Positions 42,780-51,944 of a stretch of 64,000 bases of DNA are shown one piece after another (position 1 is the first letter of the stretch; each line of letters begins with the position of its first letter). Source of the stretch: Moritella sp. GTDB lineage: Bacteria > Pseudomonadota > Gammaproteobacteria > Enterobacterales > Moritellaceae. Under the pieces are notes generated by a model. It made no database searches. It was not told the origin of the DNA and saw only the letters and a list, made by a program, of their open reading frames with translations. The translations under genes were made by a program, and so were the position numbers. The stretch spans positions 62,001 through 126,000 of the forward strand of contig NZ_JABSQR010000014.1 in assembly GCF_013215705.1 (NCBI RefSeq), read 5' to 3'.

Positions 42780-43880
42780 TTAATCCGCTTGAGATTCACG
42801 GGCTAATTTAGCATCTTGACAACCCTTGACTGCATCCTGGATGAGATCCAACGCAGTGCCGTTATATTCAGGTAGTGCCACATCTGATGTTGCGATCGGC
42901 GTTGTTCTTTCGCCCCACTTGATTATGGCTGCACCCCAAGTCAAACCACCACCAAATGCCGCCAATAATACATTATCACCGGCTTTAATACGGCCTTCTT
43001 CTAGCGCTTCACAAAGTGCAATCGGCACCGTTGCTGACGAGGTATTACCATATTTATGTACGTTCACCATAACTTTTTCTTTACTCGCACCCATGCGTTT
43101 GGCTAAAAAATCAATGATACGTAAGTTTGCTTGGTGAGGAATAATAAAATCAATGTCTTCGGGTGTCATTTTCGCTTTTTCTAGGGCAATCGCAGAGGCT
43201 TCGCCCATGCGTGTTACTGCACGTTTAAAGATCTCTTTACCTTCGAAGTTAAAGTCAAATAGACCATCAACATTTTTGAAACGTGCTCTGTCTGTACCAA
43301 AGTTAGGTACTGAAAGGATATGACCAGCATCGCCATCACAGCCAATTTTGCTACTTAAAATACCTTGTTTTTCAGTGCTCGATTCCAGAATCACTGCGCC
43401 GGCACCATCGCCGAATAATACTGCAGTGCTGCGCTCTGTCCAGTCAAGGAGATAACTGATGCGTTCTGCACCTATTACTAATATTTTGTCCATTTGACCA
43501 CTTTGAATAAATGCACTTGCGGTACTCAGGCCATAAACAAAACCAGTACAAGCCGCATTCATATCAAATACAGCGGCGTTGGTCGCGCCTAATTTAGCTT
43601 GTACTTTTGATGCTGCACTTGGCAGTGTGCAATCGGCAGTACAAGTCGCAAAGAAAATACCGTCAAGTTCTGATGCCTTAATACCCGCAGCTGCAATAGC
43701 TTGGCAGGCTGCCACATACGCTAGCTCTGATGTACTTACATGTGAGATACGACGTTCTTGCATACCAGTGCGAGATCGGATCCACTCGTCATTAGTATCA
43801 AGAAAAGTGCTGAGATCATTATTTGTTAGCGTTGCAGGCGGTAGGCATTTACCCCAACCGGTGATATTTGCATAATGCAT
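42780..43880 (-). CDS. FabH-type beta-ketoacyl-ACP synthase III with C-terminal extension
   Basis: Thiolase-fold condensing enzyme of 366 residues. The catalytic triad is present: Cys in NAACTGFVYG, His in IIPHQANLRI and Asn in YGNTSSATVP. GGGLTWGAAI marks the end of the usual fold. It is about 45 residues longer than E. coli FabH (317), mostly through a tail after WGAAIIKWGER. It is not next to plsX, fabD or acpP, so it is probably a paralogue for branched, medium-chain or specialised acyl starters rather than the housekeeping FabH. Which substrate it takes is unknown. Confidence 0.85.
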   Translation of the reverse strand: MHYANITGWGKCLPPATLTNNDLSTFLDTNDEWIRSRTGMQERRISHVSTSELAYVAACQAIAAAGIKASELDGIFFATCTADCTLPSAASKVQAKLGATNAAVFDMNAACTGFVYGLSTASAFIQSGQMDKILVIGAERISYLLDWTERSTAVLFGDGAGAVILESSTEKQGILSSKIGCDGDAGHILSVPNFGTDRARFKNVDGLFDFNFEGKEIFKRAVTRMGEASAIALEKAKMTPEDIDFIIPHQANLRIIDFLAKRMGASKEKVMVNVHKYGNTSSATVPIALCEALEEGRIKAGDNVLLAAFGGGLTWGAAIIKWGERTTPIATSDVALPEYNGTALDLIQDAVKGCQDAKLARESQAD

Positions 43881-44084
43881 TGAAATTTACCTGTGTTTTG
43901 TGACTGGATAAGACAGAGCGGGTCGTAAAATATACGCAATACGAAGTGATTAAGTATTCTATTATACGCTGTTTAGCGGAGTGCCTGTTACTGTAATTAA
44001 TATTACTTGCTCAATTATAGAGGTTAGTCTTTGAAAGTGGTAGCTAATTTATAATAGATGGGATGTCTGGTCTGAAAATTGGAC

Positions 44085-44260
44085 ACAAAAAAGGCATCAT
44101 TTAAGATGCCTATCTTTGCGTTAATATGACCTGTCATTGGTGATGACGATAATTCCCGGATAAGGAGTGGTGCCTGATTGGTTGCAAGAAGGGTAATTCT
44201 ATCACCGCATCGACCTGGATTGAGGTGTCTGCTAATCAGCTTTTGGCGTTATCTTTAACT
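44085..44260 (-). ncRNA. Candidate small RNA or structured leader
   Basis: In a 572-base gap the minus strand has a -10-like TATACT at 44272-44267 (no good -35), then about 175 bases ending in a strong terminator: AGGCATC (44111-44105) pairing with GATGCCT, and a U-run to about 44086. Inside, 44206-44191 and 44157-44139 pair as GGTGAT..ATCACC plus AATT-CCC/GGG-AATT. This exposes a C/U-rich loop containing CACCACTCCTTA, which could pair with ribosome-binding sites. A small ATGAC/GTCAT hairpin follows. It could also be a leader or attenuator of the FabH-type gene 205 bases downstream. No known RNA family was recognised. Confidence 0.4.
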
Positions 44261-44452
44261 GGGTTTAGTATAGCGAGGTTGATGGAGAGGGTGGTTGCGA
44301 TGTTTGCATTAATTGGCTATTATTTAGCAATTACATTTGAATTAAAGCTTATAATTAGCAATAATTGACCCTAGTTAAGTTTTAGTACGCTATGTTCATT
44401 CTCAATTTAATGTTGAGGTGTTAATTTAGACGTAAACAGTGGAGTAGGGACT

Positions 44453-44932
44453 ATGAATATGAAACTAGATCGAACCGATAAATTAATTCTTAATTTAATA
44501 CAAGAAAATGGCAGGATCAGTAATTTAGAACTAGCGGATAAAATTGGTCTATCGGCGTCGCCGTGCTCGCGACGGGTAAAGCATTTAGAAGAGTTAGGCT
44601 TAATTGATAAGCATGTGACTTTGCTTGACCAAGCAAAACTTGGTTTAAAGCTGACGGCTTATATCCATATTAGTATGGATCGACATACGCCTGAGCGATT
44701 TGATAATTTTGAAGCTGAGATCGCCGCGATCCCTGATGTGATGGAATGTTGTATTATAACCGGGAGTGATGCCGATTTTCAGTTAAAGGTTATCGTGCCG
44801 GATATGGAGCATTACCAAGAGTTATTGTTAGGAAAGCTAACGCGAATTAAAGGGGTAACAGGGGTGAGATCGAGCTTTATGTTACGCAATATTTTGAGTC
44901 GAACGGTATTACCGCTCGACCATATTAAATAA
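44453..44932 (+). CDS. Lrp/AsnC-family transcriptional regulator
   Basis: 159 residues with an N-terminal winged HTH (about 5-55: DRTDKLILNLIQENGRISNLELADKIGLSASPCSRRVKHLEELG) and a C-terminal RAM/ActD domain (about 70-150: TAYIHISMD, VMECCIITGSDADFQLKV). It resembles the small Lrp-like feast/famine regulators rather than global Lrp. Target genes are not evident; the region just upstream holds the possible minus-strand RNA. The start may be the ATG at 44453 or 44459. Confidence 0.9.
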   Translation: MNMKLDRTDKLILNLIQENGRISNLELADKIGLSASPCSRRVKHLEELGLIDKHVTLLDQAKLGLKLTAYIHISMDRHTPERFDNFEAEIAAIPDVMECCIITGSDADFQLKVIVPDMEHYQELLLGKLTRIKGVTGVRSSFMLRNILSRTVLPLDHIK

Positions 44933-44939
44933 TATGCTA

Positions 44940-45683
44940 TCAGTCAGTTAAAGCGTAAATAGGTGACTCGCTTGCTGCAGAAAGGTATTTTGCTTTTGCA
45001 GCTTGATAATCTGCAATGACACCATTCATTACTGATTCTTCGTATGGGATCAAACCACTTAACAGCATTTCTTTTTGGCCCGTACCTACTTTTTCTTCAC
45101 TGTCGTAAAAATCAAATTTAAAGGTAACGGTTGCACGCTTACCGTATACGTCGATAATGGCGTTATTAAACTTTAATGAAATGTTTTTAACATCCACGCG
45201 TGACATACTTATTTGCATACATTTATACATGATTATAGTACGTGCAGGATTAAACATTAAATTTTCGCTACGCATGAGAGGTACCATGACGTCTGGGAAA
45301 TTTTTTCCTGAAAATTGCACATACTCTGTAATTATCTTACTGATTATGTCTTCATTGTGAGACGATTTTCCACTGACTTCTAACTCCATAAATGCTTTAT
45401 CGTCAGCATTTACTATCGTAGTTTTATTATCTAAAAGTGGTGAAAACTGCATATCTACGTCGTTTTTAACCATACCGGTAAAATCAATTTTCATCGTTTC
45501 AGATAAGCCGAATTTAGTCAAAGACACAGCAAAAAGAAGATCACCAGGCACACAAAATCGTTTATTATCTACATCATGGATCTTGTTATAATCGTTCGCT
45601 ACCGTTTTAGCAAATCGACTAGCCTGCTGTTGAGTAAAGCGAAAAGAGCTGTCTTTTTGAGAATAGAATTCGTTTAGAAACAT
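44940..45683 (-). CDS. DUF3581-family protein
   Basis: A 247-residue cytoplasmic protein with no signal or membrane helix. The opening FRFTQQQASRFAKTVANDYNKIHDVDNKRFCVPGDLLFAV resembles the hot-dog fold of MaoC-like hydratases, whose FAxxxxDxNPIH motif is partly echoed by NDYNKIHD. This fits DUF3581 of marine gammaproteobacteria, function unknown. It lies tail to tail with the Lrp-family regulator, 7 bases apart, with no room for a separate terminator. Confidence 0.75.
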   Translation of the reverse strand: MFLNEFYSQKDSSFRFTQQQASRFAKTVANDYNKIHDVDNKRFCVPGDLLFAVSLTKFGLSETMKIDFTGMVKNDVDMQFSPLLDNKTTIVNADDKAFMELEVSGKSSHNEDIISKIITEYVQFSGKNFPDVMVPLMRSENLMFNPARTIIMYKCMQISMSRVDVKNISLKFNNAIIDVYGKRATVTFKFDFYDSEEKVGTGQKEMLLSGLIPYEESVMNGVIADYQAAKAKYLSAASESPIYALTD

Positions 45684-45848
45684 ATATAATTAAGCTACGA
45701 TGATGAAAACGCCAGTTTACATTAATTTTGTCTATATGCAGGTCGATCCAGTTGCAAGTATGATTGTTTAAAATGCAGACCAGATCACGTGATGAGCATA
45801 TTATGGTTATGTAAGCTCGATCAGGGCTATTTAATGATGGCGAAATGA

Positions 45849-46289
45849 CTACTTTCTCACATCTGGAGTCACACTTCTTAAAATTCCAATGCCGGTATTA
45901 AATAAGGTTGAACTGGTTTTAATGAGCGTTTCAGCTGGCATACTCGCAGCCGAACCCATCATCGTTGGAATAAACTTTTTAAAGGCATTGTCGACACCAT
46001 CCTCAACTTCTTTACTGAGTTGCGGTAAGAATTCATCAATAATCTGATCGAGCTCTTGTTTTACATGGGCTTCTAACTCGGGTTGTAGCTCGGCAAATTT
46101 TGCTTCGATAGCATCGGCAATATCTTTACTAATTTGTGGGGATGCTTGGCTAATGGTGGTTTCAGCTTCGATTTTTATCAAGGCGATCTGAGTGGCTAAA
46201 TAGGGCTTAATGACATTTATGAAGACATAAAGAAACGCCAGAGCTGTAAAGATGCTACTGAGTAATGCGGTAAAGATAATTGTTAGCAT
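45849..46289 (-). CDS. Small membrane-anchored protein of unknown function
   Basis: I do not recognise this protein. It has 146 residues, one N-terminal membrane helix (TIIFTALLSSIFTALAFLYVFI, about 3-24), then an amphipathic, mostly helical body rich in Glu, Gln and Ala (about 40-115) that may form a coiled coil, and a C-terminal stretch with STLFNTGIGILRSV. It is probably anchored in the inner membrane. No operon partner; purU begins well upstream on the same strand. Confidence 0.6.
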   Translation of the reverse strand: MLTIIFTALLSSIFTALAFLYVFINVIKPYLATQIALIKIEAETTISQASPQISKDIADAIEAKFAELQPELEAHVKQELDQIIDEFLPQLSKEVEDGVDNAFKKFIPTMMGSAASMPAETLIKTSSTLFNTGIGILRSVTPDVRK

Positions 46290-46426
46290 GATGAACCATT
46301 AAATTATGAATAAGTCATTAATATTAACAATTTAGTTACTAGTGTAAAGGTAAATATGAAGGGAAGTAGGGATAGTTCCTGAATGAATTATGGCTCTATC
46401 CCTTATTTATTCAACGCTACAGCAGA

Positions 46427-47260
46427 TTAGAAGACGACGGTACGGTTTTCATAAATAAATACGCGCTCTTCAAGTACCAGACGCAATGCTTTACTGAGCA
46501 CTGATTTTTCTACATCTTTGCCTGAACGTGCCATATCTTCGGCGTTGTATTTATGATCTACGTGGATGACATCTTGCAAAATAATCGGCCCTTCATCAAG
46601 ATTATTGGTGACGTAATGGGCTGTTGCACCAATAATCTTCACACCACGTTCAAATGCTTGTTTATAAGGTTGTGCACCAATAAAAGCAGGCAAGAAAGAA
46701 TGATGGATATTGATGATTTTATTTTCAAATGCAGCGACAAAATTGGGCGTTAGAATACGCATGTATTTTGCTAAAATAACATAATCAGGTTGGTATTTTT
46801 CTACTGTTTCAATGATTTTTTCTTCGTGTTCTTCGCGGCTAATACCGACGTGGGAAACAGTATGATAAGGTACATCAAATTTTCCGGCTAATTCGGCCAG
46901 GCTATCATAATTACCCACAATGGCGGCGATCTCAACATCCAAACCACCGTAGTAATTTTTCATTAAGATATCACCAAGGCAATGCGCTTCTTTGGTGACT
47001 AAGATGACGATGCGTTTACGACCCGCAGAAACCAGTTTACGGTGTGAGCCTGTTGGTAGCGCGCTATCGAGGTCGGCAAGTAAGGTCTCATCGTTGAATA
47101 TACCTTCGAGTTCGGTACGCATAAAAAATCGATTGTGGGTGTTATCGACAAACTCGGTGTTGTTGATAATATTGAGTTGATGCTTGTAACAAATGTTGGT
47201 GATCTTCGAGATAAGTCCTTTTTGATCGGGACAATCGGCCAGTAATATTTTCTTTTCCAT
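46427..47260 (-). CDS. purU: Formyltetrahydrofolate deformylase
   Basis: Hydrolyses 10-formyl-THF to THF and formate, supplying formate to PurT and balancing one-carbon pools. The 277 residues show an N-terminal ACT domain (LLADCPDQKGLISKITN, about 1-85) and a formyltransferase-fold catalytic domain (about 90-277) with IINIHHSFLPAFIGAQPYKQA, the GATAHYV segment and the active-site Asp in DEGPI. The C terminus VFIYENRTVVF matches E. coli PurU (280). ychJ is next to purU in E. coli as well. A family A repeat lies just upstream. Confidence 0.96.
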   Translation of the reverse strand: MEKKILLADCPDQKGLISKITNICYKHQLNIINNTEFVDNTHNRFFMRTELEGIFNDETLLADLDSALPTGSHRKLVSAGRKRIVILVTKEAHCLGDILMKNYYGGLDVEIAAIVGNYDSLAELAGKFDVPYHTVSHVGISREEHEEKIIETVEKYQPDYVILAKYMRILTPNFVAAFENKIINIHHSFLPAFIGAQPYKQAFERGVKIIGATAHYVTNNLDEGPIILQDVIHVDHKYNAEDMARSGKDVEKSVLSKALRLVLEERVFIYENRTVVF

Positions 47261-47295
47261 GATTATATCTACTACTTTATTTGATGTTTAATGTG

Positions 47296-47368
47296 ATATA
47301 CCCAAGTTACTTCAAGATGCTATATCAGAGACGAGCAGGATTGTGAATTTTGAAGTAGCTGGGTATAT
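47296..47368. repeat. Dispersed inverted repeat, family A
   Basis: The left arm starts at 47296 (ATATACCCAAGTTACTTCAA, continuing to GATGC). The right arm TTTTGAAGTAGCTGGGTATA starts at 47348. The arms are inverted and about 28 bases apart. It lies between purU and ychJ and shares its arms with copies at 5075, 8826 and 52898. Confidence 0.85.
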
Positions 47369-47432
47369 GACTAAATGAAATACTTATTTCTAGTATGCCA
47401 TTAGCCATATTTACTGTGTTTAGCAATGATGG

Positions 47433-47900
47433 CTAACCACAGCACTTCTTATATTTTTTACCACTGCCGCATAAGCAAGGATCGTTACGGTTTTGTTTTA
47501 GTGGCGCAGGATTAAGTTCGCCATTAGTATAAAACCATTGTTGGTCTTGAAATACGAAGTTGGAGCGTTCATGTAAACACGCTTCTTGTTCGCCGTCTTG
47601 GAACCAGGCTTTAAATTCCACGATGCCAGTTGCGCTTTCTTCATCACCTTGGCTGACGATTATTTCTAATCGTAACCACGGGGTATTTTCTGCGGTTTCA
47701 GTAATCAAGTCTTCATTTAAGTCAGCAATAAAATCGGGGTGATGTGTTGCCATTAAATAAACGGGTGCATTGTTTACATAAGCACTGTAACGCGAACGCA
47801 TTAATTGTTCTGCAGTTATCGGCGTTGCTGTGCCGTAAATGTATTTACCGCAGCAATCTTTAAAGGGCATTGCTAAACCACAGCTACAAGAAGTATGCAT
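47433..47900 (-). CDS. ychJ: YchJ-family SEC-C motif protein
   Basis: 155-residue protein with a SEC-C zinc motif at each end: CSCGLAMPFKDCC near residue 4 and CLCGSGKKYKKCC at the C terminus. A central NTF2-like region has the TAEQLMRSRYSAYV helix and the DYHHP-like ATHHPDF strand. This matches the UPF0225/YchJ family (E. coli 152), function unknown. It lies near purU, as in E. coli, and 9 bases after the DUF2947 gene stop, so the two are probably cotranscribed. Confidence 0.92.
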   Translation of the reverse strand: MHTSCSCGLAMPFKDCCGKYIYGTATPITAEQLMRSRYSAYVNNAPVYLMATHHPDFIADLNEDLITETAENTPWLRLEIIVSQGDEESATGIVEFKAWFQDGEQEACLHERSNFVFQDQQWFYTNGELNPAPLKQNRNDPCLCGSGKKYKKCCG

Positions 47901-47909
47901 AATGGCTCT

Positions 47910-48404
47910 TTATTTAGCTGGCTGAGCAGGTGCGCGCGTACCAATTAATACGGACCCGTTCTCTTTAAATGAAAGGGTTTCTTTACGTTTCGCCGAGATT
48001 AATAATGCACCGTCATCATAGAACAAAAAGTTTTTCCAGTTACGTTTAAATGTGCCCCAATTCGTTTCAATCATATTGAAACGTTCATAGCAAAAATAAA
48101 CTTTACTGTTATCATCCCAAGTTAAATGTGCAAGCACTTCTTCAGGTAATTCATGGCTATCATCATTGTCCCAAGCGCGCTGCCAGTCAGCTTCTAGCAA
48201 CCAAGTCTTTTGGTCATGTGGCCAGTCGCCTTTACTGAATTGATCGGTAAAGTTACATTGCGAGCTAATAAGTTGGCTCCATAATTGACCGGCTCTTTCT
48301 TTGCTAAAGGGTTTGATATTAGCTAAATCATCAGCGTTAATTGGCAGTGATTTATGGTTGAAGATCCACTTTCGAGAATAAGATTCAAGTTCGATATAAT
48401 TCAT
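47910..48404 (-). CDS. DUF2947-family protein
   Basis: About 164 residues, cytoplasmic. It starts MNYIELESYSRKWIFNHKSLPI and is rich in Trp (RKWIF, QLWSQL, DWPHDQKTW, EADWQRAWD, WGTFKRNWKNFL). These features agree with DUF2947 of vibrios and shewanellas; the function is unknown. The ATG at 48404 is preferred to the GTG at 48413, though neither has a strong ribosome site. First gene of a likely DUF2947-ychJ unit. Confidence 0.75.
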   Translation of the reverse strand: MNYIELESYSRKWIFNHKSLPINADDLANIKPFSKERAGQLWSQLISSQCNFTDQFSKGDWPHDQKTWLLEADWQRAWDNDDSHELPEEVLAHLTWDDNSKVYFCYERFNMIETNWGTFKRNWKNFLFYDDGALLISAKRKETLSFKENGSVLIGTRAPAQPAK

Positions 48405-48587
48405 TAATTGCACTGGTTATAAGTAAAATTATTTTCAGTTTACAGCATTATTTACATTGGCGGTATTAATTACTCAACTGACCGTCATTTAACGAGTCGG
48501 GGTGTTATTATAAGATATCCTAGTGGTGTTATTATAAAATGTAAGACGCTGTTTAATGACCAGTTGGTTAACTTAAGGTATTAAAAT

Positions 48588-49598
48588 ATGTTTCAACCGA
48601 GTCAATTTCAGCCACAGTGGTGGATACGTAATGCGCATTTACAAACAATGCTGCCGACGATAAGCCGCCGAAATCTGACGTTTCCGACAATTAGTGAAAG
48701 ATTAGAACTCGAAGATGGTGATTTTCTGGATCTCGCTTGGACTGCGCTGCCAACGGCCGAAAATAATAAACCGATTGTTATTATTTTCCATGGGCTTGAA
48801 GGCTCTGTCGAGTCGCCTTATGTAAAAGGTATTATGCGTGCAGTCAATACTGCGGGTTGGATTGGTTTAGTGATGCATTTTCGTGGCTGTAGTGAAGAAC
48901 CAAACCGCTTATTACGGGCTTATCATTCTGGTGATACCAGTGATGCAAGTTATGTGATCGGTTTGATTGCCAAGCGTTACCCTAACGCGCCTTTATTTGC
49001 GGTGGGTTATTCTTTGGGTGGCAGTGTATTAACGCATTATCTGGCACAAACCGGTAAGCAATCACAATTGTTAGCTGCTTCAGTGGTCTCTGCGCCATTA
49101 TTATTAGCAGAAAGTGCGGAGCGGATCAAAAGAGGTTTTTCTAAAGCGTATCAACGCCGGTTGATTAAACGTCTGCAAGCCAGTGTGGTGCGTAAATTTG
49201 AGCATTTAGATATGCGTAATGCGCTGAATTTAACGACCAAACAAGTGAAAAAATTAAATACTTTTTTCGAATTTGACGATCGTGTCACCGCACCGCTACA
49301 TGGTTTTAAAAATGCGCGAGATTATTATCGTCAATGCAGTAGTTTGCAGTTTTTGCATAAGATAGAAACCCCCACATTATTTATTCATGCCGAAGATGAT
49401 CCTTTTTTAACGAAAAAAATGATCCCAAACGCTAAAGATATGTCGGCAAATATTTTATTTGAATTAAGTCGTTATGGCGGTCATGTTGGTTTTGTGTATG
49501 GCTCCATTTTAAAGCCAAAATATTGGTTGGAAGAGCGGATCCCAACTTGGTTTAATGAATTTACTAAAGATAAAAATAGTATTAAAGATAAAAAATAG
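48588..49598 (+). CDS. yheT: YheT-family alpha/beta hydrolase
   Basis: 336 residues. The start FQPSQFQPQWWIRNAHLQTMLP is characteristic of the YheT/ABHD1-3 family. Fold: IVIIFHGLEGS oxyanion segment, nucleophile Ser in VGYSLGGSV, acid Asp in FIHAEDDPF, and His in GGHVGFV. It is a predicted esterase or lipase of unknown substrate. AAGG lies 8 bases before the ATG. The stop codon TAG (49596-49598) falls inside an 18-19-bp tandem repeat. Confidence 0.92.
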   Translation: MFQPSQFQPQWWIRNAHLQTMLPTISRRNLTFPTISERLELEDGDFLDLAWTALPTAENNKPIVIIFHGLEGSVESPYVKGIMRAVNTAGWIGLVMHFRGCSEEPNRLLRAYHSGDTSDASYVIGLIAKRYPNAPLFAVGYSLGGSVLTHYLAQTGKQSQLLAASVVSAPLLLAESAERIKRGFSKAYQRRLIKRLQASVVRKFEHLDMRNALNLTTKQVKKLNTFFEFDDRVTAPLHGFKNARDYYRQCSSLQFLHKIETPTLFIHAEDDPFLTKKMIPNAKDMSANILFELSRYGGHVGFVYGSILKPKYWLEERIPTWFNEFTKDKNSIKDKK

Positions 49599-49617
49599 TA
49601 TTAAAGATAAAAACAGT
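49563..49617. repeat. Tandem repeat spanning the yheT stop codon
   Basis: Three copies of an 18-19-base unit near ATTAAAGATAAAAAATAGT (49563-49580, 49581-49599, 49600-49617), the first slightly divergent. The stop of yheT lies in the second copy. The one-base difference in unit length shifts the frame in the third. Confidence 0.85.
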
Positions 49618-49746
49618 AATACCAAATATTTAACTTACCTATTTTTTGAGACCTGATTGCATTTGCAATGCCATCTTAAAAAAGTGTTCTATTGTTAATG
49701 GTAGCGACTTTTGTAGCACTATTCTATATAAAACAGGGAAAGCTAA

Positions 49747-51189
49747 ATGAATGCCAACATGGTTAAGGATATGAATGTATCGACAATATCTCTCGATGAG
49801 CTGCCAGGACCAAAACAAACACCTATTCTCGGTAATTTCACTCAAATATCATCAGAGTCATTTCATACTAATTTAGAAGCTTGGGCTAGAGAGTACGGTT
49901 CTGCGTATCAAATAAAATTGTTAAATAAGCAGTTTTTAGTCATTTCAGATCCTAAAATAGGCTTAGAAATTATCAAACAAAGACCGAAATTGTTTAATCG
50001 TACCGAACGCCTAGAGTGGTTGTTTGAAGATTTGGGGTTTCATGGGGTATTTTCCAGTAACGGTGATAAATGGAAACGGCAACGACGATTGATTATGCCT
50101 GCATTTTCTTACAAAACATTGGCGAACTTTGTTCCTCACCTCAAGTCATTATCCATCAATTTACAAACGACTATCGACCAAAAAATAGCGACGGGAGCAG
50201 CATTTAACGTACATAAGTTATTGCAGTATTTTACCATTGATATTACCACCAGTCTGGTATTTGGTTATCAAACCAATATGCTATCAGGCAGTACCGATAC
50301 CCATCTACGAGACAATATAGATCGCTTATTTCATGCATTAAACAAACGCAGTAAATATCCTTTTCCGTGGTGGCATTATATCCGTACTCCTGAGACGCGT
50401 CGTATTGATAAAGCCCGCGAAGAAGTCTATCAATTAGCGGTAACTATGATCACCAAAGCTAAAGCTGATTTGGCTGGAAATAGTGCGTTATCCGAAGAGC
50501 CTGAAACAATTTTACAAGCCATGATTGTCGCCAGTGACAGCGAGGATAATAAGTTAACGGATGATGAGCTTGTTGCCAACATTTTGACCTTGCTACTCGC
50601 GGGTGAAGATACAACGTCTAATATGCTGGCGTGGACTTTGTATTATTTAGCTAAAAATCCACATTTACAGCAGCAAGTGATTGATGAAGTCTCTCAGGTT
50701 TGTAATGGCGATATTGAAACACTAGATCTGGCGGCATTAGAGCAATTTGAGTTTATTGAAGCGATATTACGTGAAGGCTTGCGACTTAAAGGCACTGCAC
50801 CGCTTATTTCAGCAGAACCGACAGAAGATACGGTATTGAGTAATGGCATTCAATTGCCAAAAGGTACGGCTATTTTTATATTAACTCGCCCCGGCGGCTT
50901 AGATGAAAAGGTGGTGGCGTGCCCTGGAAAATTTAATCCTGAACGTTGGTTATCGACACCCGAAAAGCCGGTTTGTCCGCATCTACAAAGTAGTCATATT
51001 CCGTTTGGTGCGGGGGCAAGGCATTGTCCTGGTGAGCGTTTAGCAATGATGGAAGGCAAGGCTGTGATTGCCCGTTTATGTTGGTATTACGTGATTAGTC
51101 AGCCCGATCAGGCACCTGAAGTCGGCGAAGAGTTTGCGTTTACTATGCGGCCGACCAATTTAGCGCTGACATTAATGCCACGTAAATGA
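49747..51189 (+). CDS. Cytochrome P450
   Basis: Heme monooxygenase of 480 residues with no signal or membrane anchor. The hallmarks are the C-helix WKRQRRLIMPAF, the oxygen-binding I-helix LLLAGEDTTSNML, the ExxR in ILREGLRLKG, and the heme loop FGAGARHCPGERLAMMEG with axial Cys427. The sequence style is closer to CYP102-like and eukaryote-like clades than to soluble CYP101-type enzymes, which would suggest fatty-acid or hydrophobic substrates; this is an inference. No ferredoxin or reductase gene is adjacent, so redox partners are elsewhere. GGGAAAG lies near the ATG. Confidence 0.92.
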   Translation: MNANMVKDMNVSTISLDELPGPKQTPILGNFTQISSESFHTNLEAWAREYGSAYQIKLLNKQFLVISDPKIGLEIIKQRPKLFNRTERLEWLFEDLGFHGVFSSNGDKWKRQRRLIMPAFSYKTLANFVPHLKSLSINLQTTIDQKIATGAAFNVHKLLQYFTIDITTSLVFGYQTNMLSGSTDTHLRDNIDRLFHALNKRSKYPFPWWHYIRTPETRRIDKAREEVYQLAVTMITKAKADLAGNSALSEEPETILQAMIVASDSEDNKLTDDELVANILTLLLAGEDTTSNMLAWTLYYLAKNPHLQQQVIDEVSQVCNGDIETLDLAALEQFEFIEAILREGLRLKGTAPLISAEPTEDTVLSNGIQLPKGTAIFILTRPGGLDEKVVACPGKFNPERWLSTPEKPVCPHLQSSHIPFGAGARHCPGERLAMMEGKAVIARLCWYYVISQPDQAPEVGEEFAFTMRPTNLALTLMPRK

Positions 51190-51294
51190 TATTTTCCATG
51201 AGATTAATGGCATTTTTACTCAAATGAATAATCTTTATCTGAAGTCATAATGAAGCCCATTAAATCAATTTAATTAATGGGACCATTATTGGTT

Positions 51295-51726
51295 TTACTT
51301 CACGATCAAGACCGGGCAGTGAGAATGGCGAGTCACTGATTCTGCGACACTGCCAATGAGGATATGCTCCAATCCAGTACGACCATGACTTGCGATAACG
51401 ATCATATCGCAATCAAATTCTGCCGCCGCACGCGTTATCTCTGTTGATGGATGTCCCTCTAGTACCGCGGTATGTAATGGAATACTAGGTCTAATATCTG
51501 AGGTTAATTCGTCCAGTTTTTCTTGTGTGATCTTTAACATATGTTCGTGAATATCACGTGGGGTGATAGCAAGTACCTGGAAACTATCAAAGCCATGTAT
51601 CTCATTAATTACACTTACTAAATGTAAGGTCGCATCATATTTCAACGCCATTTCTGCTGCATAGCTTATCGCTCTATTCGCCATATCTGAAAAGTCGGTT
51701 GGGCAAAGGATGTTGTTAATGGTCAT
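51295..51726 (-). CDS. Universal stress protein, UspA family
   Basis: 143-residue single Usp domain. MTINNILCPTDFSDMANRAISYA is the N-terminal strand and helix, and the C-terminal CDMIVIASHGRTGLEHILIGSVAESVTRHSHCPVLIV contains the ATP-binding GxxG-9x-GS(V) pattern. ATP binding is predicted. The ATG at 51726 has AGGAG 7 bases upstream; a TTG at 51744 in the same frame is rejected. It is a lone gene between P450 and the PdsO-like gene. Confidence 0.92.
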   Translation of the reverse strand: MTINNILCPTDFSDMANRAISYAAEMALKYDATLHLVSVINEIHGFDSFQVLAITPRDIHEHMLKITQEKLDELTSDIRPSIPLHTAVLEGHPSTEITRAAAEFDCDMIVIASHGRTGLEHILIGSVAESVTRHSHCPVLIVK

Positions 51727-51944
51727 GATGGAACTCCTGTTCAAGATAAGACTAATCGTTAGTCGTGAAATAATGTACTTACACTATTAAATATACTCAC
51801 TTAGGGTCAGCAAACTGTTACTTAGATCATAAAATATAATTTTAATATTTTTTCGTTATCACTTCAGTATAGAACAGATATATTTATGTTTTGAAAAGAG
51901 TTATAGGCTATATAATCAGGATTATCTAGGTAAATATGAGAAAT

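Noticed and set aside
51256-51281. Possible terminator between the P450 and UspA genes (CCCATTAA/TTAATGGG)
   Set aside because: The hairpin is A+T-rich, has a long loop and no run of T on either strand next to it.
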